Part shown: positions 47,382-56,100 of the stretch, piece by piece
Numbering within the stretch: the first letter of the stretch is position 1
Layout: every line of letters begins with the position of its first letter
Assembly: GCA_026129485.1 (NCBI GenBank)
Contig: JAHCHY010000017.1
Location: 32,627-96,626, forward strand
Source of the DNA: Cyclobacteriaceae bacterium
GTDB lineage: Bacteria > Bacteroidota > Bacteroidia > Cytophagales > Cyclobacteriaceae
Length of the DNA stretch: 64,000 bases
Direction: 5' to 3'
Made by a program: the position numbers and the translations under genes
Notes under the pieces: model-generated
Seen by the model: only the letters and a program-made list of their open reading frames with translations
Told to the model about the DNA's origin: nothing
Databases searched by the model: none

Positions 47382-49294
47382 GCCTTCACGCGGAGCGATT
47401 CAATCACCCGGCTCAGGGTAGAGGATACATCATCGGCAAGCGTTTTTGACTGCTGCGACCCCGGGTTGGTCTTGGCCTCATTTTCAAGTAATGCAATTTT
47501 ATCTTTCAGAGAATGAATTCCCATTAAAGTTATAGTGGGCTTAATCTTGTGCACTATTTTAGCTACCTGTTCCCAATTTCCACTTGATGAGTTTTGATTG
47601 ATCTCACTGATGCTATTGGGCATGGAGTCCAGGAATGTGCCTATAATTTCATTGATAAAATCCTGGTTATTGTTTGACATTTTACGGAGGTAACTCAAAT
47701 CCACCAATGTGTTTTGTGGTTTTGAGATGCCATTACCATTTTCTTTTTTCAGCGATGGTTTTCGGCCCAGGTGTTTGTTCAGGATATTGAACAAGTCCTG
47801 TTGTGTGAAGGGCTTGGTGATACAATCGTTCATTCCTGCATCCAGGCATTTTTGGTAATCCTGTTGGGTGGCATTAGCCGTAAGCGCTATAATCAGCACA
47901 TTTCTTTTTTTAAGATCGCCTTGCCGGATTGCCTTGGTTGTTTCCAATCCATCCATTACCGGCATCTGAACGTCCATCAGGATAGCGTCAAAAGAATGGT
48001 TCCGGATTTTTTCGAGCGCAACTACACCGTTCTCGGCAGTTTCAAAATGGCAGCCCCACATTTTAAGAATGCTGCTTGCATAGAGCCGGTTAATATCATT
48101 GTCTTCTACCAGCAAAATGGAGTGGTATTTAAAAGGTTCTTTGCTCTTGGGTTGATACGTGTTGGGCTTAATCGATTTAGTAGCCGTTTTGCCTGCCTTG
48201 TATGGCAGGTAAAACGTAAAAGTTGAGCCTGTATTTTCTTTACTTGAAACGAATATGGAACCACCCTGCAGCTCCACCAGCTGTTTTACAATGGTAAGCC
48301 CCAGGCCTGTTCCTCCATATTTGCGGGTAACGCTTGCATCGGCCTGGCTAAAGCTCTCAAAAATGGTTTGAAGCTTGTCTTTCGGGATACCAATGCCCGT
48401 ATCAGAAATATCAAACCTGAGCTTGTAGTAATCGGCCTTTTGCTTTTGCGCCTGCACCCGGATTTGAATCGACCCGGCATGTGTAAATTTTACAGCATTG
48501 CTGATCAGATTAATCAGGATTTGATTTAACCGAACCGGATCGCCAGTAAAAACCCGGTTAGCTTCTTTCTCTAAAGAATAGGTAAGGTTGATTTGTTTTT
48601 CTTTAGCCTGCATGCTGAATGTATCAATCAATGAATGAAGCAGATCGTTCAGGTTGAACCCTATTTTTTCCAGTTGCAGTTTTCCGGATTCGATCGAAGC
48701 CAGGTCAAGAATGTCGTTGATAATTACTTTAAGATTGTCTGCTGCGCTTTTAATCGCGTTCAGGTATGTTTTTCGTTCTTCATGCGAGGGGTTTTGGCTG
48801 AGCAGCCCGGCCATGCCGGCAATACCATTAATGGGCGTTCGGATTTCGTGACTGATGTTGGCCAGGAATTGCTCTTTGGCTTTTTGAGCACGCAACAATT
48901 CCTCTGCATCTTTCTTGCGCTGGGTAATGTCGCGGCAATCCAGGATCAGGCCTTTGATGCCCTCTTTTTTATTCAGGTTAATGGAGTTGAACTCCAGGTA
49001 CTTGTAGCTCTTGTCTTTGCACCTAAACTGAAATTCTATTCCCTTGTTATACGTTTTTCGGGTGCTGAGCTTGAATTGTTTCCTGAAATAAGGCAAAACG
49101 TGGGGCGGAATGTAGTCGAAAAAATTTTTACCGATAAGGCTATTGTAACGGTAGCCTAACGTTTCGCGCACCGAACGATTTTGATACAACACGTGGCCGT
49201 CATAATCAACGATGAATATGATGTCAGAGCCATCTTCAACTACCGATTTATAGAACAGACCTTTTCGTACGTAGGTTTGCAAGGTTAACTTCAT
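47378..49294 (-). CDS. Hybrid histidine kinase (PAS-HisKA-HATPase-REC-HPt)
   Basis: 638 residues, no membrane segments. A PAS domain (about 15-130; SDIIFIVDYDGHVLYQN) is followed by HisKA with His149 in ANISHEIRTPING, a HATPase with DTGIGIPKDKL and GGTGLGLTIVKQL, a receiver with phospho-acceptor Asp441 in LMDVQMPVMDG, and an HPt domain with His582 in IVHKIKPTI. This is a complete internal His-Asp-His phosphorelay. The partner is probably the NtrC-type regulator whose gene ends 29 nt upstream on the same strand. The 3' end overlaps the giant adhesin gene by 4 nt, tail to tail. The signal sensed is unknown; it is probably cytosolic. Confidence 0.92.
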   Translation of the reverse strand: MKLTLQTYVRKGLFYKSVVEDGSDIIFIVDYDGHVLYQNRSVRETLGYRYNSLIGKNFFDYIPPHVLPYFRKQFKLSTRKTYNKGIEFQFRCKDKSYKYLEFNSINLNKKEGIKGLILDCRDITQRKKDAEELLRAQKAKEQFLANISHEIRTPINGIAGMAGLLSQNPSHEERKTYLNAIKSAADNLKVIINDILDLASIESGKLQLEKIGFNLNDLLHSLIDTFSMQAKEKQINLTYSLEKEANRVFTGDPVRLNQILINLISNAVKFTHAGSIQIRVQAQKQKADYYKLRFDISDTGIGIPKDKLQTIFESFSQADASVTRKYGGTGLGLTIVKQLVELQGGSIFVSSKENTGSTFTFYLPYKAGKTATKSIKPNTYQPKSKEPFKYHSILLVEDNDINRLYASSILKMWGCHFETAENGVVALEKIRNHSFDAILMDVQMPVMDGLETTKAIRQGDLKKRNVLIIALTANATQQDYQKCLDAGMNDCITKPFTQQDLFNILNKHLGRKPSLKKENGNGISKPQNTLVDLSYLRKMSNNNQDFINEIIGTFLDSMPNSISEINQNSSSGNWEQVAKIVHKIKPTITLMGIHSLKDKIALLENEAKTNPGSQQSKTLADDVSSTLSRVIESLRVKA

Positions 49295-49323
49295 TCGGGG
49301 GGCGGGGGTTTGGTGGTTTAGGT

Positions 49324-50685
49324 TCAGATGCCAAGCTCTTCCATCTCTTTCAGGTAGCGGTATATCGATGATTTACCAATGTCCAGCCTGCGGGCTACAT
49401 CAAGCACGTTGTTATTATATTTGTTCAGGTAGTTTCGGATGATGTGATAAGTGTATGCCTGCAAGGTCATTTCTTTTAGCATAAGCGAATCATCGCGCAG
49501 GGGAGTGGTGAACGAGATATCTTTCTCATGAATTTCGTTTTCGGTTGCCATTACAGCGGCCAGCTCAATTACCGATTTCAGCTCACGAACATTTCCCGGA
49601 AACGGATATTGCAGCAACTTATCCTGTGCCTGCGATGAAAGCTTGATTTTCTTCAGGTCGTTTTCTTTGGCAAACTGATCCAGGAAATGCCGGGCCAGCA
49701 ATAATATATCCTGACCCCGTTCGCGCAAAGGCGGCAAATGAATTGGCAGACCAAGCAAACGGTAATACAAATCTTCACGAAAACGGCCTGCCCGGACTTC
49801 TTCCTGCAGGTTGCGATGGGTAGCCACGATTACGCGCACATCCAGCTTTATTACCTGGTTGCCGCCAATGCGGGTTAGCTCCTTCTCCTGCAGAACCCGT
49901 AATAATTTGGATTGCAGTGAAAGCTCCATTTCACCAATTTCATCTAAGAAAATGGTACCGCCTTCGGCTTCTTCAAACTTTCCGATCCTGCGGCTGGCAG
50001 CGCCCGTAAAAGCCCCCTTTTCGTGCCCGAACAATTCGCTTTCGATTAACTCCTTCGGGATAGCAGCCACGTTAACAGCCACCAGCGATTTGCTTTTGCG
50101 CTTCGAGTTATAATGGATGGCTTTGGCAATAAGCTCTTTACCGGTTCCGGTTTCTCCGGTTATGGAAACGGTTATCTGTGTTTTAACCGCTTTCTCGATC
50201 AAATCGAAAATCTTTTTAATGGCCGGGCTTGAGCCAATAATGCTTTTCTCAAACTCGTACTTGGTGGTGATCTCGTGCTTAAGCCGGTCAATCTCCCGGA
50301 TAAGCGATGTTTTATTCCGGGCGTTCTTAATCGAATTCAGAATCCGGTCTTTGGCATCTTCATCTTTGGTAATGTAATCAAAAGCCCCTGCTTTGAGCAG
50401 CTCCACGGCTGTACCTATTTTTTCCTGGGCAGAAACTATAATCACACTGATGTCAGGGTCAAACTCCCGTATCGATTTTAATACTTTTTCGCCCTCCATA
50501 TCAGGCAACGAATAATCCAGCGTTACGATGGACGGTTTTTTATGAAGCTGGTCTATGCAGTCCTTTCCGGATGTAAAGAATTCCGGCTCAAAATCGGGGT
50601 TTAAGCCCAATACGTATTTCAGGAATTTCGTGTAGGCCGGATCGTCCTCCACAACAAATATTCTTACCTGGTCATTTTCGTACAT
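49324..50685 (-). CDS. NtrC-type sigma-54-dependent response regulator
   Basis: 453 residues from ATG 50685 (a GTG at 50694 would add three). The receiver (about 7-120) has acidic pocket EDD at 13-15 and phospho-acceptor Asp57 in TLDYSLPD. The AAA+ domain has Walker A GETGTGKE, the sigma-54 contact loop GAFTGA, Walker B GGTIFLDEIGEME and VPPL-like LPPLRERGQD. The C-terminal Fis-type helix-turn-helix is DVARRLDIGKSSIYRYLKEM. It heads a two-gene operon with the hybrid kinase, which should phosphorylate it through HPt. Its targets are unknown; the convergent giant adhesin gene is a possible one. Confidence 0.94.
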   Translation of the reverse strand: MYENDQVRIFVVEDDPAYTKFLKYVLGLNPDFEPEFFTSGKDCIDQLHKKPSIVTLDYSLPDMEGEKVLKSIREFDPDISVIIVSAQEKIGTAVELLKAGAFDYITKDEDAKDRILNSIKNARNKTSLIREIDRLKHEITTKYEFEKSIIGSSPAIKKIFDLIEKAVKTQITVSITGETGTGKELIAKAIHYNSKRKSKSLVAVNVAAIPKELIESELFGHEKGAFTGAASRRIGKFEEAEGGTIFLDEIGEMELSLQSKLLRVLQEKELTRIGGNQVIKLDVRVIVATHRNLQEEVRAGRFREDLYYRLLGLPIHLPPLRERGQDILLLARHFLDQFAKENDLKKIKLSSQAQDKLLQYPFPGNVRELKSVIELAAVMATENEIHEKDISFTTPLRDDSLMLKEMTLQAYTYHIIRNYLNKYNNNVLDVARRLDIGKSSIYRYLKEMEELGI

Positions 50686-50725
50686 GCGTAACACTTTATC
50701 TTTATACTTCCCACCGGAATGCTGT

Positions 50726-50733
50726 TACTTTTG
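50726..50733 (+). promoter_or_regulatory. Candidate -7 box of the TerB-like/rhomboid/holA operon
   Basis: TACTTTTG is a perfect TAnnTTTG, but it ends 60 nt before the ATG at 50794, further than in other genes here. It lies in the 108-bp divergent gap with the response regulator gene. Confidence 0.3.
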
Positions 50734-50793
50734 GCTAAAATATTTGAAATTTACAGTAATTCCAGCACGTAAGAAAAACATGCCCAAGAAAAC

Positions 50794-51261
50794 ATGATTA
50801 AGGAATTTGAAAAGCTTACTTCAGCCGAAATGGAGCTCTTGCATAAGGCCCCGGTGCTTGTTTCCATTTTGATTGCAGGGGCCGATGGTAATATTGATAA
50901 TAAAGAAGTAAGACGGGCCATATCGCTTACAGAAGCAAAGCAGAAAAATTCAGGGGCCAGCCTGGTGGAATTTTATACTGAAGTAGGAACGGATTTTGAA
51001 GACAAGATCAAAATTGTGATTCAATCCTTACCTTCAAAAGTAGATAAGCGTACTGCTGAAATCTCAGCACTGCTTGCTCAGCTTGAGCCTGTTTTTGGAA
51101 AGATAAATCGCCAGGTGGCAGTAGAATTTTATCAAAGCCTTCGTGAAATAGCAACCGAAATCGCCCAGTCATCGGGTGGGGTATTGGGAATGAAAACGAT
51201 AGGAGATGAAGAAGCGATGCTGGTGAACCTGCCCATGATTAAAGATCCGGCCGCGTTCTGA
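50794..51261 (+). CDS. TerB-like hypothetical protein
   Basis: 155 residues, mainly helical, without signal or membrane segment. The stretch APVLVSILIAGADGNIDNKE resembles the first acidic loop of TerB-like domains (compare IAYADGELHADE in the protein encoded at 15002-15370). The rest (DKIKIVIQSLPSKVDKRTAE, VAVEFYQSLREIATEIAQ) also fits a helical bundle. The identification is by pattern only. It is first of three close genes: the rhomboid gene starts 1 nt after its stop. A link to the membrane protease is possible but unproven. Confidence 0.65.
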   Translation: MIKEFEKLTSAEMELLHKAPVLVSILIAGADGNIDNKEVRRAISLTEAKQKNSGASLVEFYTEVGTDFEDKIKIVIQSLPSKVDKRTAEISALLAQLEPVFGKINRQVAVEFYQSLREIATEIAQSSGGVLGMKTIGDEEAMLVNLPMIKDPAAF

Positions 51262-51262
51262 C

Positions 51263-51829
51263 ATGGCATCTGCTTCTAAGTATTTCAACAGCTCGGTTGT
51301 TCCATTCAGGCTGGTGTTTATTATGTGGCTGGCCTATTCCATCCAGTTTTTTTATCACATCAACTTGGGGTTTTTAGGCATTAAGCCGCGCAGCCTGGAA
51401 GGGCTTATCGGCATAGCCACCGCACCAATGATTCATGGAAGCTACATGCACCTGATCTCCAATACATTTCCCCTGCTGTTTTTGGGGGCAGTCCTGTATT
51501 TTTTCTACGAACGCATCGGGGGCATTGTTTTTTTCAGGTGTTACTTCATTACCAATATGCTGGTGTGGCTGTTTAGCCCGCGCCCGTCTTATCATATCGG
51601 GGCCAGCGGGCTGGTGTATGGCCTTGCCGCATTCCTGATCTTTTATGGATTTCTCCGGCAGGAATTCATGTCATTGCTCATCAGCATGATCATCTTCCTG
51701 GTCTATGGCGGTATATTTTACGGAGTGTTACCCGGAGATCCGCTCATCTCCTGGGAGTCGCACCTGGCAGGGGCGTTGGTAGGTATCTATACAGCATTTA
51801 ATTTAGCGCAAAAGAGAAAATATGGATAG
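51263..51829 (+). CDS. Rhomboid-family intramembrane serine protease
   Basis: 188 residues with about six membrane helices, the bacterial minimal form. The catalytic Ser115 sits in the classic GASGLVYG motif and His167 in ESHLAGALVG; the conserved HGSYMHLISN loop is at about residue 52-62. It cleaves membrane-spanning segments of partner proteins inside the inner membrane. It is sandwiched between the TerB-like gene (1-nt gap) and holA (8-nt overlap), so all three are translated from one message. The substrate is unknown. Confidence 0.93.
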   Translation: MASASKYFNSSVVPFRLVFIMWLAYSIQFFYHINLGFLGIKPRSLEGLIGIATAPMIHGSYMHLISNTFPLLFLGAVLYFFYERIGGIVFFRCYFITNMLVWLFSPRPSYHIGASGLVYGLAAFLIFYGFLRQEFMSLLISMIIFLVYGGIFYGVLPGDPLISWESHLAGALVGIYTAFNLAQKRKYG

Positions 51830-52844
51830 TGCAGCCCGGAAGATCCTGGACAAATTGAAATCAAAAAAGTATGACCCGGTGTATGTATTGCAGGGCGAGG
51901 AAACTTACTATATCGATTTGATATCCAACTATATAGAAAGCAATGTCTTAACCGATGCTGAAAAGAGCTTTAACCAGGTAGTGGTGTATGGAAAAGATGT
52001 AAATGTTAACGCCATCCTTACACATGCCAGGCGTTTTCCCATGATGGCCGAGCGGCAGGTGGTGATCGTAAAAGAGGCGCAGGATATCCTGGATCTTCAG
52101 AAGGAAGCAGGAGCAAAGCAATTGCTGGATTATCTTCAGCGGCCTGTTCCTTCAACTTTGCTGGTGTTTTGTCATAAGCATAAGTCGTTCGATAAGCGGA
52201 AAGAGCTTGGAAAGAAAATAGAGCAGCTTACCGTAGCGGCTACATTTAAAAAGCCTTACGATACCCAATTAGGAGAATTCATTTACGAATACATTGCCGG
52301 TAAGAACTATAAAATGGATGACAGGGCCGTCCAGGTGTTGGCGGAATATGTAGGCAATGATTTAAACCGGCTGGCCAACGAGATTGATAAAGTGGTGATT
52401 AACACACAGCCCGGCCAAACCATTACGGCCGATATGGTGATGGCTCACGTGGGCATCAGCAAGGAGTATAATATTTTTGAGCTGCAGAAAGCCCTGATCA
52501 GGAAAGACCGGCTGCAGGTTGCCAAAATTGTGAACTACTTTGAAGCCAATACAAAAAAGAACCCGGCTATTCCGCTTGTTGCATTTCTGTATTCCTTTTT
52601 CAGCAAGTTGCTGATCGCGCATAGCGCTTCGGATAAAAGTGAAAAAGGATTGGTTACTGCGCTAAAAATCAGTCCGTTTATTGCCCGCGATTACAGCTCT
52701 GCTTTGAGAAGCTACTCGCTTGTGCAAGTGGTGGCCTCCATTACTTTGCTGAAACAGACCGACCTTAAGCTGAAAGGTGTGGATTCGGGAGATGCAAGTG
52801 AAGGGCAGTTGCTTCGGGAGTTAGCGCTGCGGCTGATGATGTAA
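51822..52844 (+). CDS. holA: DNA polymerase III subunit delta
   Basis: 340 residues, the usual length. The delta subunit of the clamp loader opens the beta sliding clamp during replication. Family features are the N-terminal YVLQGEETYYIDLISNYIES, MMAERQVVIVKEAQ in the first domain, LLVFCHKHKSFDKRKELGKK, and the third-domain segment LNRLANEIDKVVI. It overlaps the rhomboid gene by 8 nt, which implies translational coupling and not a functional link. A 222-bp gap follows. Confidence 0.93.
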   Translation: MDSAARKILDKLKSKKYDPVYVLQGEETYYIDLISNYIESNVLTDAEKSFNQVVVYGKDVNVNAILTHARRFPMMAERQVVIVKEAQDILDLQKEAGAKQLLDYLQRPVPSTLLVFCHKHKSFDKRKELGKKIEQLTVAATFKKPYDTQLGEFIYEYIAGKNYKMDDRAVQVLAEYVGNDLNRLANEIDKVVINTQPGQTITADMVMAHVGISKEYNIFELQKALIRKDRLQVAKIVNYFEANTKKNPAIPLVAFLYSFFSKLLIAHSASDKSEKGLVTALKISPFIARDYSSALRSYSLVQVVASITLLKQTDLKLKGVDSGDASEGQLLRELALRLMM

Positions 52845-52957
52845 AACATCTGTTGATCTTACCCGTATTAAGGTTTAACCTGATTGAACCAAGGGTGGAA
52901 TAATTCTTGCCTGTAATCATTTGGGTTAGCCATGATGATGATTTCATTTAGAATTAG

Positions 52958-52965
52958 TAGTTTTG
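52958..52965 (+). promoter_or_regulatory. Candidate -7 box upstream of the TPR protein gene
   Basis: TAGTTTTG matches TAnnTTTG in the 222-bp gap 52845-53066, ending 101 nt before the ATG at 53067. No spaced -33 element is seen, so this is tentative. The gap shows nothing else clear. Confidence 0.25.
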
Positions 52966-53066
52966 AGTCCATGCATTCATGTTTTGAATTTTTTGCATGG
53001 GGCTTATTTTTTAAACTGAAGTCTGCAATATTTTTGGCCGCAGCCTGTTTTACGAAAAAACTTTCC

Positions 53067-56000
53067 ATGAGGAAACTCCTGATTTTTACCGGGGCTTGGC
53101 TTTTTGTTTCATTCGCACACGCGCAGAATATTTTATCACAACAGCAAGCCGAGCGGCTTTTCAATTCGGGTGTTGACCTGGTTAATCACAGCCAGTACGG
53201 TGCCGCACGCGAAGTGTTTGGCGAGTACCTGGCCGTAGCCGTACCAACCGATACCAGGCGGGCTGATGCCGAATACTACAAAGCGTTTTGTTCGCTTAAC
53301 CTGTACCACTCCGATGCCGAGAAGCAGATCGAGTCTTTTATAGCTAAAAATCCAACACACCCGCGCGCGGGCACAGCTAACTATGACCTGGCTAATTTTT
53401 ATTATGCCGAAAAGAATTATAAAAAAGCCGCTTCATTTTACAGCAGGATAGAATTTGGCGCTTTGGCCCAGGACCAGCAACGTACAGCCCGCTTCCGCTG
53501 GGGGTACAGTTTGTTTAACCAGCGCTTTCTGAAAGAAGCATTGGATCAGTTCAATTATAATAAAGCGTTGGGAGGCGAGTTCGGCCCGGCATCAAGCTAT
53601 TATGCGGGTTTTATTGAATACAGCCAGGGCGATTATGCCAATGCATTGACAGACCTGAAACGCGCGGGGCAGAACGAAGCTTATGGCAAGATTGTACCCT
53701 ACATGATCGCCAACGTGTATTACCGCCAGAAGAGCTACGATGAGCTTATTACTTATGCCAATGAAGTTTCTTCGCGCGAAGGGATTACCAATAAAGAAGA
53801 GATTGCATTACTGTCGGCAGAGGCCTATTATAAAAAGGGGGATTATAAAAATGCTTATGCCGGGTATCAGCAGTACCTGGATGGCAGAGAGGCTAAAGCC
53901 GATAAAGGTGTATTGCTGCGTGCCGGGTATTCGGCTTATACATTGGGAGAGGATAACCCCGCTATGAAGTATTTGAAGCTATCCTTTGCAGATACCGATT
54001 CAATCGGGTTTTATTCCGCTTACTATCTCGGTTCACTCTATCTTAAGCAGAACCAGAAGCCGATGGCTCAAACGGCATTCGACATTGCCCGAAAGTTCAG
54101 GCCCGATCCGAAGCTGGTAGAAGAAAGCACGTACCTGTTTGCCAAAGTTTCGTACGATATGGGGCAGCCCGACAAAGCTATTGCAGAGTTCGAGAAGTTG
54201 TTGGTAACGTATCCCAACAGCGCCCATGCCGAAGAAATAAAAGAATTGCTGGGGCAGGCTTATGTCAATGCGTCCAATTATAATAAAGCCATTGAGTATA
54301 TCGAGGCGATGAAAACCCGGAGCCCGGCAGTGGACAGGGCTTTTCAGAAGGCCACTTTATTAAAGGGTATGGAATACTTTAATAAAGATGATTATGCGAA
54401 TGCGGTTCAGTTGTTCGAAAAATCCTTACGCTACCCGGTTGAGCCGGATTATGTAGCCGAGGCAAGCTTCTGGAGTGGCGAAGCCTACTCATTAGGTCGC
54501 AGGTATGAACAGGCTGCGGAACAATACCTGCGCATTATTTCATTACCGGGTTACAGCAACAACGAGCTATTGGTGAAAACACGGTATGGTTTGGGCTATG
54601 CGTATTTCAACCTGAAACAGTACGACCGGGCTCTGTTCTCGTTTAAGGAGTTTGTGAACAAAGCTCCGCGTAACCAGCCTAACCTGGCCGATGGTACGTT
54701 GCGCCTGGCCGATTGTTATTATGTATCGAAGGCTTATGCCGATGCCCTGGTGAATTACCGGAAAGCTGCGCAGATGCGTTCAGCCGATGAAGACTATGCG
54801 CATTTGCAGGCTGGCGTGGTGCTGGCTACCATGAGCAAGTACGATGAAGCTGCCGCAGAGCTCGAAACAGTAATCCGCAATTTCAGTCAGTCCAGCTTTT
54901 TGGACAAGGCCATGTATGAACGTGCCGAGATTGAATTTGAGCAAGGCAACTATGCCAACGCGGTTGCAGGCTACACATCCTTGATTCAGACCAAGCCCAC
55001 TTCGCAATATATTCCCTACGCTTATACGCGCAGGGCTGCATCCAATTTCAACCTGAAAGAATACGGCAAAACGGCTAACGATTATATAGCGGTAATTGAA
55101 AATTTCCCGGGCCACCCGGCCAGCAGCGATGTGCTTATTCCGCTGCAGGAAGCATTGAACCTGAGTGGCCGCTCCGGTGAGTTTGATAAATACTTAGCCA
55201 GCTACAAAACCGCGCACCCGGATGCAAAAGGCATTGAATCGGTTGAGTACGAAGCGGCCAAGAACCTGTACTTCAACCAGAACTATCAAAAGGCCATTAC
55301 CGCGTTGGGCAATTACTTAGTTTCTTACCCGCAAAGTGCCAACCGGTCAGAAGCAAAATACTACCAGGCGGAATCATACTACAGGCTTAAAGACTGGAAC
55401 AAGGCGCTTGCCATCTATCAGGACATAGTGCAGGACAGGAATTTTCTTTTTGCAGGAAAAGTTGTGGGTCGCCTGGCAGAGCTGGAATACAGGCAGGCGA
55501 ACTATACAAAAGCAATTACGCACTTTCATCAACTGGTAAAAGTTGCTGCCAACAAGAAAGAACAATACACGGCCTGGTCGGGGTTGATGGAGTCGCATTA
55601 CCTGCTGGCGCAGTATGATTCGGCTGAACGTTATGCCCGCATTATCCTGGAGAAAGGAAACATAAATGCAGGCGCTCAAAACAAAGCTTCGCTTTTTCTG
55701 GGCAAGGCAGCTATGGCGCGGGGCGATTATGAACTGGCGCAGGATGAATTCCTGACCACACTTAACTCCGCACGGGATGAAAATGGCGCGGAGGCCAAGT
55801 ACCTGCTTGGCGAAATACAATACCTCTCCAAACAGCATAAACAGTGTTACGAAACATTAGTGAGCCTGAACACCGACTTTGCAGCATACCCGGAGTGGGT
55901 GGGAAGGTCGTTCCTGCTGCTTGCCGACAATTACCTTGCTATGGGCGATGCGTTCCAGGCAAAAGGAACATTGCGTTCGCTTGAAGCATTTCCATTGGAA

Positions 56001-56096
56001 AACATAAAAGGAATGGCCCGCGAAAAGCTGAAGAAGATTGAAGCGGACGAGCTGAAAAAGAAAGCGGAAGCAAAACCAGATTCATTAGACAACTGA
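53067..56096 (+). CDS. Large periplasmic tetratricopeptide-repeat protein
   Basis: 1009 residues. ATG 53067 is chosen because a clean signal peptide (MRKLLIFTGAWLFVSFAHAQ) starts there; the open frame extends upstream without need. The mature protein is a chain of TPR-type helix pairs from end to end (e.g. DAEYYKAFCSLNLYHSDAEK, AIAEFEKLLVTYPNSAHAEE, NYANAVAGYTSLIQTKP), with the periodicity of about 34-36 residues seen in Tol-linked and outer-membrane assembly TPR proteins. It ends in a Lys-rich helix. It precedes an outer-membrane barrel gene by 4 nt and leads to the ExbB/ExbD/TonB genes, so it is probably a periplasmic scaffold of one envelope complex. Confidence 0.85.
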   Translation: MRKLLIFTGAWLFVSFAHAQNILSQQQAERLFNSGVDLVNHSQYGAAREVFGEYLAVAVPTDTRRADAEYYKAFCSLNLYHSDAEKQIESFIAKNPTHPRAGTANYDLANFYYAEKNYKKAASFYSRIEFGALAQDQQRTARFRWGYSLFNQRFLKEALDQFNYNKALGGEFGPASSYYAGFIEYSQGDYANALTDLKRAGQNEAYGKIVPYMIANVYYRQKSYDELITYANEVSSREGITNKEEIALLSAEAYYKKGDYKNAYAGYQQYLDGREAKADKGVLLRAGYSAYTLGEDNPAMKYLKLSFADTDSIGFYSAYYLGSLYLKQNQKPMAQTAFDIARKFRPDPKLVEESTYLFAKVSYDMGQPDKAIAEFEKLLVTYPNSAHAEEIKELLGQAYVNASNYNKAIEYIEAMKTRSPAVDRAFQKATLLKGMEYFNKDDYANAVQLFEKSLRYPVEPDYVAEASFWSGEAYSLGRRYEQAAEQYLRIISLPGYSNNELLVKTRYGLGYAYFNLKQYDRALFSFKEFVNKAPRNQPNLADGTLRLADCYYVSKAYADALVNYRKAAQMRSADEDYAHLQAGVVLATMSKYDEAAAELETVIRNFSQSSFLDKAMYERAEIEFEQGNYANAVAGYTSLIQTKPTSQYIPYAYTRRAASNFNLKEYGKTANDYIAVIENFPGHPASSDVLIPLQEALNLSGRSGEFDKYLASYKTAHPDAKGIESVEYEAAKNLYFNQNYQKAITALGNYLVSYPQSANRSEAKYYQAESYYRLKDWNKALAIYQDIVQDRNFLFAGKVVGRLAELEYRQANYTKAITHFHQLVKVAANKKEQYTAWSGLMESHYLLAQYDSAERYARIILEKGNINAGAQNKASLFLGKAAMARGDYELAQDEFLTTLNSARDENGAEAKYLLGEIQYLSKQHKQCYETLVSLNTDFAAYPEWVGRSFLLLADNYLAMGDAFQAKGTLRSLEAFPLENIKGMAREKLKKIEADELKKKAEAKPDSLDN

Positions 56097-56100
56097 TTTT

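Noticed and set aside
52932-53066. Longer N-terminus for the TPR protein
   Set aside because: The 45 extra residues would bury a clean signal peptide that begins at ATG 53067.
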